Origin: Atrichornis clamosus
Taxonomy: Eukaryota > Chordata > Aves > Passeriformes > Menuridae
Assembly (NCBI GenBank): GCA_013400975.1
Contig: WBMZ01011546.1
Span: 40,203 to 104,202 of the forward strand
DNA length: 64,000 nucleotides
Direction of reading: 5' to 3'
In this document: piece after piece, positions 62,465 through 64,000 of the stretch
Layout of the letters: the number at the start of each line of letters is the position of its first letter
Numbering within the stretch: position 1 is the first letter of the stretch
Translations under genes and position numbers: made by a program
Notes under the pieces: model-generated
Databases searched by the model: none
Told to the model about the DNA's origin: nothing
Seen by the model: the letters and a program-made list of their open reading frames with translations, nothing else

Positions 62465-62835
62465 CTCAAAATGACATCAACAACCTGCTGTCAGATGGCA
62501 AAGGGCTCCACAGCTGTGTTTGCATGAAGAATCACCTCTGTAGCATCAGGCGGCCTATTACCTTCATTTAATGGTTTTCCTTGTTGTGCTGGAAGCCAGG
62601 GCCAGCAGTCCCTGTTCACCCTCTCCATGCCGCTTGAGATTTGAAGAACATCTCTCACATCTCCTCTCAGGTGCCTCTTGCCAGTCTGCATGTACCTCAG
62701 AAAACCCTTTCAAACCATGGATCATCACTGCTAGCCTCCTCAGAATCTTTTCCAGCTCTGCTGTGTCCTTTTTGAGAAGGTGAGACCAGAATTCCAGCAG
62801 TATTAAAGTGCAGGTCCAGCACACATTTTGCAATG
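62465..62835 (-). mobile_element. Old CR1 LINE fragment (antisense)
   Basis: Translated on the minus strand, this gives a run very close in pattern to the CR1 ORF2 C-terminal region: LEFWSHLLKKD, then ELEKILRRLA, then MIHGLKG. These correspond to FW-PH-KKD...LE-QRRA...KGL of the family. Nucleotides further along the minus strand continue the CR1 order, with GGCATGGAGAGGGTGAACAG, AACCATTAAATGAAGG, and TTCTTCATGCAAACACAGCT followed by GTGGAGCCCTTTGCC. The copy is highly diverged with small indels and stops, so it is an ancient insertion from a different CR1 lineage than the younger tails elsewhere. The upstream limit may extend to about 62930, where similarity becomes doubtful. Confidence 0.85.
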
Positions 62836-63269
62836 TAAAATCTGTTTTCCTCTCTGTTGCTTTCCTTAAAAGTCCTGACATTTGAGTCACTCTTTTGTCC
62901 ACATTGAGCATGAAGCTGACAGTTTCTCAGCTGTGCTTGTCCCTGGGCTCTCAACCTGGGGAAAGTGATGGCCAAAATTCTTCTGTGTTGATGGGCAAGA
63001 AATAAATGACCAACTGCAACTGTACAGTTGTGCTGTCTGGGAAAAGAAACCAAACCACCTTGGAATAACTGTAGTGGATGTTAAATCCCAAGATGCTACA
63101 AAATTCCCTCTCAGGCAGCTTGACCTAAATTCCTATGGGCAATGAGGAAGCCACATATTTGGAGCATTTGAAAGAAAACTAGACAAATGCCCATAAATTA
63201 CTGTATGGGGGACATTCCTACTCTCTTTTGGAAGATGGATTAGGCAGATGACCTACTAAATTTTTTTTC
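62836..63269. other. Unique sequence, possibly more degraded CR1 at left
   Basis: The first ~100 bases may be further degraded CR1, since the minus-strand reading remains open, but I cannot align it with confidence. The rest is AT-rich single-copy DNA with no gene. Confidence 0.4.
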
Positions 63270-63590
63270 TTCTTTCACTAATTCCTACGATGTCACGAGT
63301 GCGTGTGCTTTACCCTTTCTTAAATCATAATCTGTTTGATCCAGCACCAGTCAAAGGTTTTGAAAAGCCCATTAAACCACAAGAGGAAATCTCGAGCGGT
63401 TTGCTAATATCAACAGAAATCCAGATGGAATTACAATCATCTTTTATGTACATTCGAGGGCATATTATGTAATACTAGCCATGGATTTAGTTTAATGTAC
63501 CGCTCCTTCCAATAAGCTGCTGGCGACACTTAATAGCGATTTGAAGCCTACAAAAAACTCTTTTGCCCTTGACAAGACCGTTTTAGAGCC
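63270..63590. other. Candidate conserved non-coding element upstream of CpG island
   Basis: Non-repetitive block with about 10 retained CpGs (for example CTCGAGCGG near 63392, ATTCGAGG near 63453, GGCGACAC near 63523) mixed with AT-rich motifs (ACTTAATAGCG near 63530). A 60-codon ATG-initiated frame (63290-63472) is open but has no recognised domain or good splice context. Position 300-700 bp before a strong CpG island fits a promoter-proximal regulatory element. Conservation is not measured. Confidence 0.33.
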
Positions 63591-63630
63591 CAGAGCCTGA
63601 GGTCAAGGGGCTTGGGATATTCAGAGTCTG

Positions 63631-63746
63631 ATGGGAAAACGGGGACAAGGGAGAGTGAGGACGGAAAGGACAGGGGGTGGAGGGGGAGGAATGAAATAGA
63701 GGGAAAGAGGTGGAGTGGGAATAAAGAAAAACAGGAAGTCAGAAAC
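63631..63746 (+). repeat. Purine-rich (G/A) tract
   Basis: About 115 bases are almost all A and G on the plus strand, including GGGGG at 63673-63677 and 63682-63686 and many GGA/GAGG groups. It lies directly upstream of the terminal CpG island. Such tracts can form triplex or quadruplex structures and are common near bird and mammal promoters. No unit repeats exactly, so it is low-complexity rather than a tandem array. Confidence 0.8.
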
Positions 63747-63845
63747 GTGGTCAATCCGAGATAGATGCAGAAGAGACAAGGTCAAAACTTCAAGCAAGCA
63801 AGGAGCAGAAAATCCATAAGATTTATGAACAAGGATAACGCTGTC

Positions 63846-64000
63846 TGCTGCAGCATCCGTCCGGGCTGCTCCCGGCGTGGCTCCGCGGGACCCGCCGTGC
63901 TCCTTATCCCACGCATCCCTCCGCGCCGGGAGGCAGCGGGGGGCGGGGCCAGCGCTGGCGGGCGTGGTCCAGGTTGCCCGAGCCCCGCCCCCGGCGCTGG
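63846..64000. promoter_or_regulatory. CpG island / likely promoter at the right edge
   Basis: I count about 21 CpGs in 155 bases at well over 70% GC. Two GC-box (Sp1-type) motifs are clear: GGGGGGCGGGGCC at 63938-63950 and CCCCGCCCCC (reverse orientation) at 63983-63992. Between them is the 12-bp palindrome GCCAGCGCTGGC (63948-63959). No TATA box is seen, as is usual for CpG-island promoters. The island is cut by the window end, so the gene, its strand and its first exon cannot be determined. This is the best evidence for a gene near this window. Confidence 0.72.

Noticed and set aside
1..64000. tRNA genes and tRNA-derived SINEs
   Set aside because: Scanning by eye for the GGTTCGANTCC box B on both strands gave no convincing hit.
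1..64000. CRISPR arrays, bacterial operons or ribosome-binding sites
   Set aside because: Repeat content (CR1, LTR), CpG depletion and lack of dense coding identify the DNA as vertebrate. The tandem repeats seen have no spacer structure.

Overview
The window looks like 64 kb of vertebrate, most probably bird, non-coding DNA. The organism call rests on the repeats. Recognisable interspersed elements are almost all CR1 LINE fragments, most ending in the typical CR1 3' tail (ATTCTATG-like octamers). There is also one solo LTR of an endogenous retrovirus type that is common in bird genomes. Repeat load is low, and I saw no primate or rodent SINEs. The LTR type hints at a non-galliform bird, but that is inference. 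I cannot name the species or chromosome.

I found no protein-coding exon, rRNA, tRNA or CRISPR that I can defend. Open frames are short and scattered over all six frames, as expected by chance. The longest (237 codons, about 9.5-10.2 kb) is open largely because it crosses a minisatellite whose 12-bp unit keeps the frame. Others of 187-195 codons lack an ATG at their upstream end or run through the LTR.

Layout: 0-9.8 kb is unique intergenic or intronic sequence with one CR1 tail (1.65-1.94 kb), poly-T and poly-G tracts, and a CpG-retaining segment at 5.56-5.95 kb. A 22-copy, 12-bp minisatellite lies at 9797-10060. From 10 to 37 kb there is mostly unique sequence with short CR1 tails (14.7, 19.45 and 22.7 kb), an (ATT)n microsatellite, a C-rich tandem repeat and several blocks that look like conserved non-coding elements. 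At 37.4-39.2 kb an intact solo LTR with a 5-bp target duplication is followed by the largest CR1 copy, about 0.9 kb, internally deleted and frameshifted. An isolated CpG island with a G-quadruplex-type run lies at 43.4-43.7 kb, and a CR1 tail at 44.4 kb. From 44.6 to 62.4 kb there is again unique sequence, with a (TG)n run and a strong 13-bp hairpin at 58.3 kb. An old antisense CR1 fragment occupies 62.47-62.84 kb. The right edge (63.27-64.0 kb) runs from a conserved-looking block through a purine-rich tract into a very CpG-dense, GC-box-bearing island. This is the best candidate for a gene promoter, with the gene probably continuing beyond the window.

Taken together, the window looks like an intergenic stretch or a large intron beside a CpG-island gene. 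The blocks that could be regulatory are inferred from composition only; conservation could not be measured here. I did not find a clear new biological system. The most unusual structures are the higher-order minisatellite, the isolated CpG island and the 58.3-kb hairpin.
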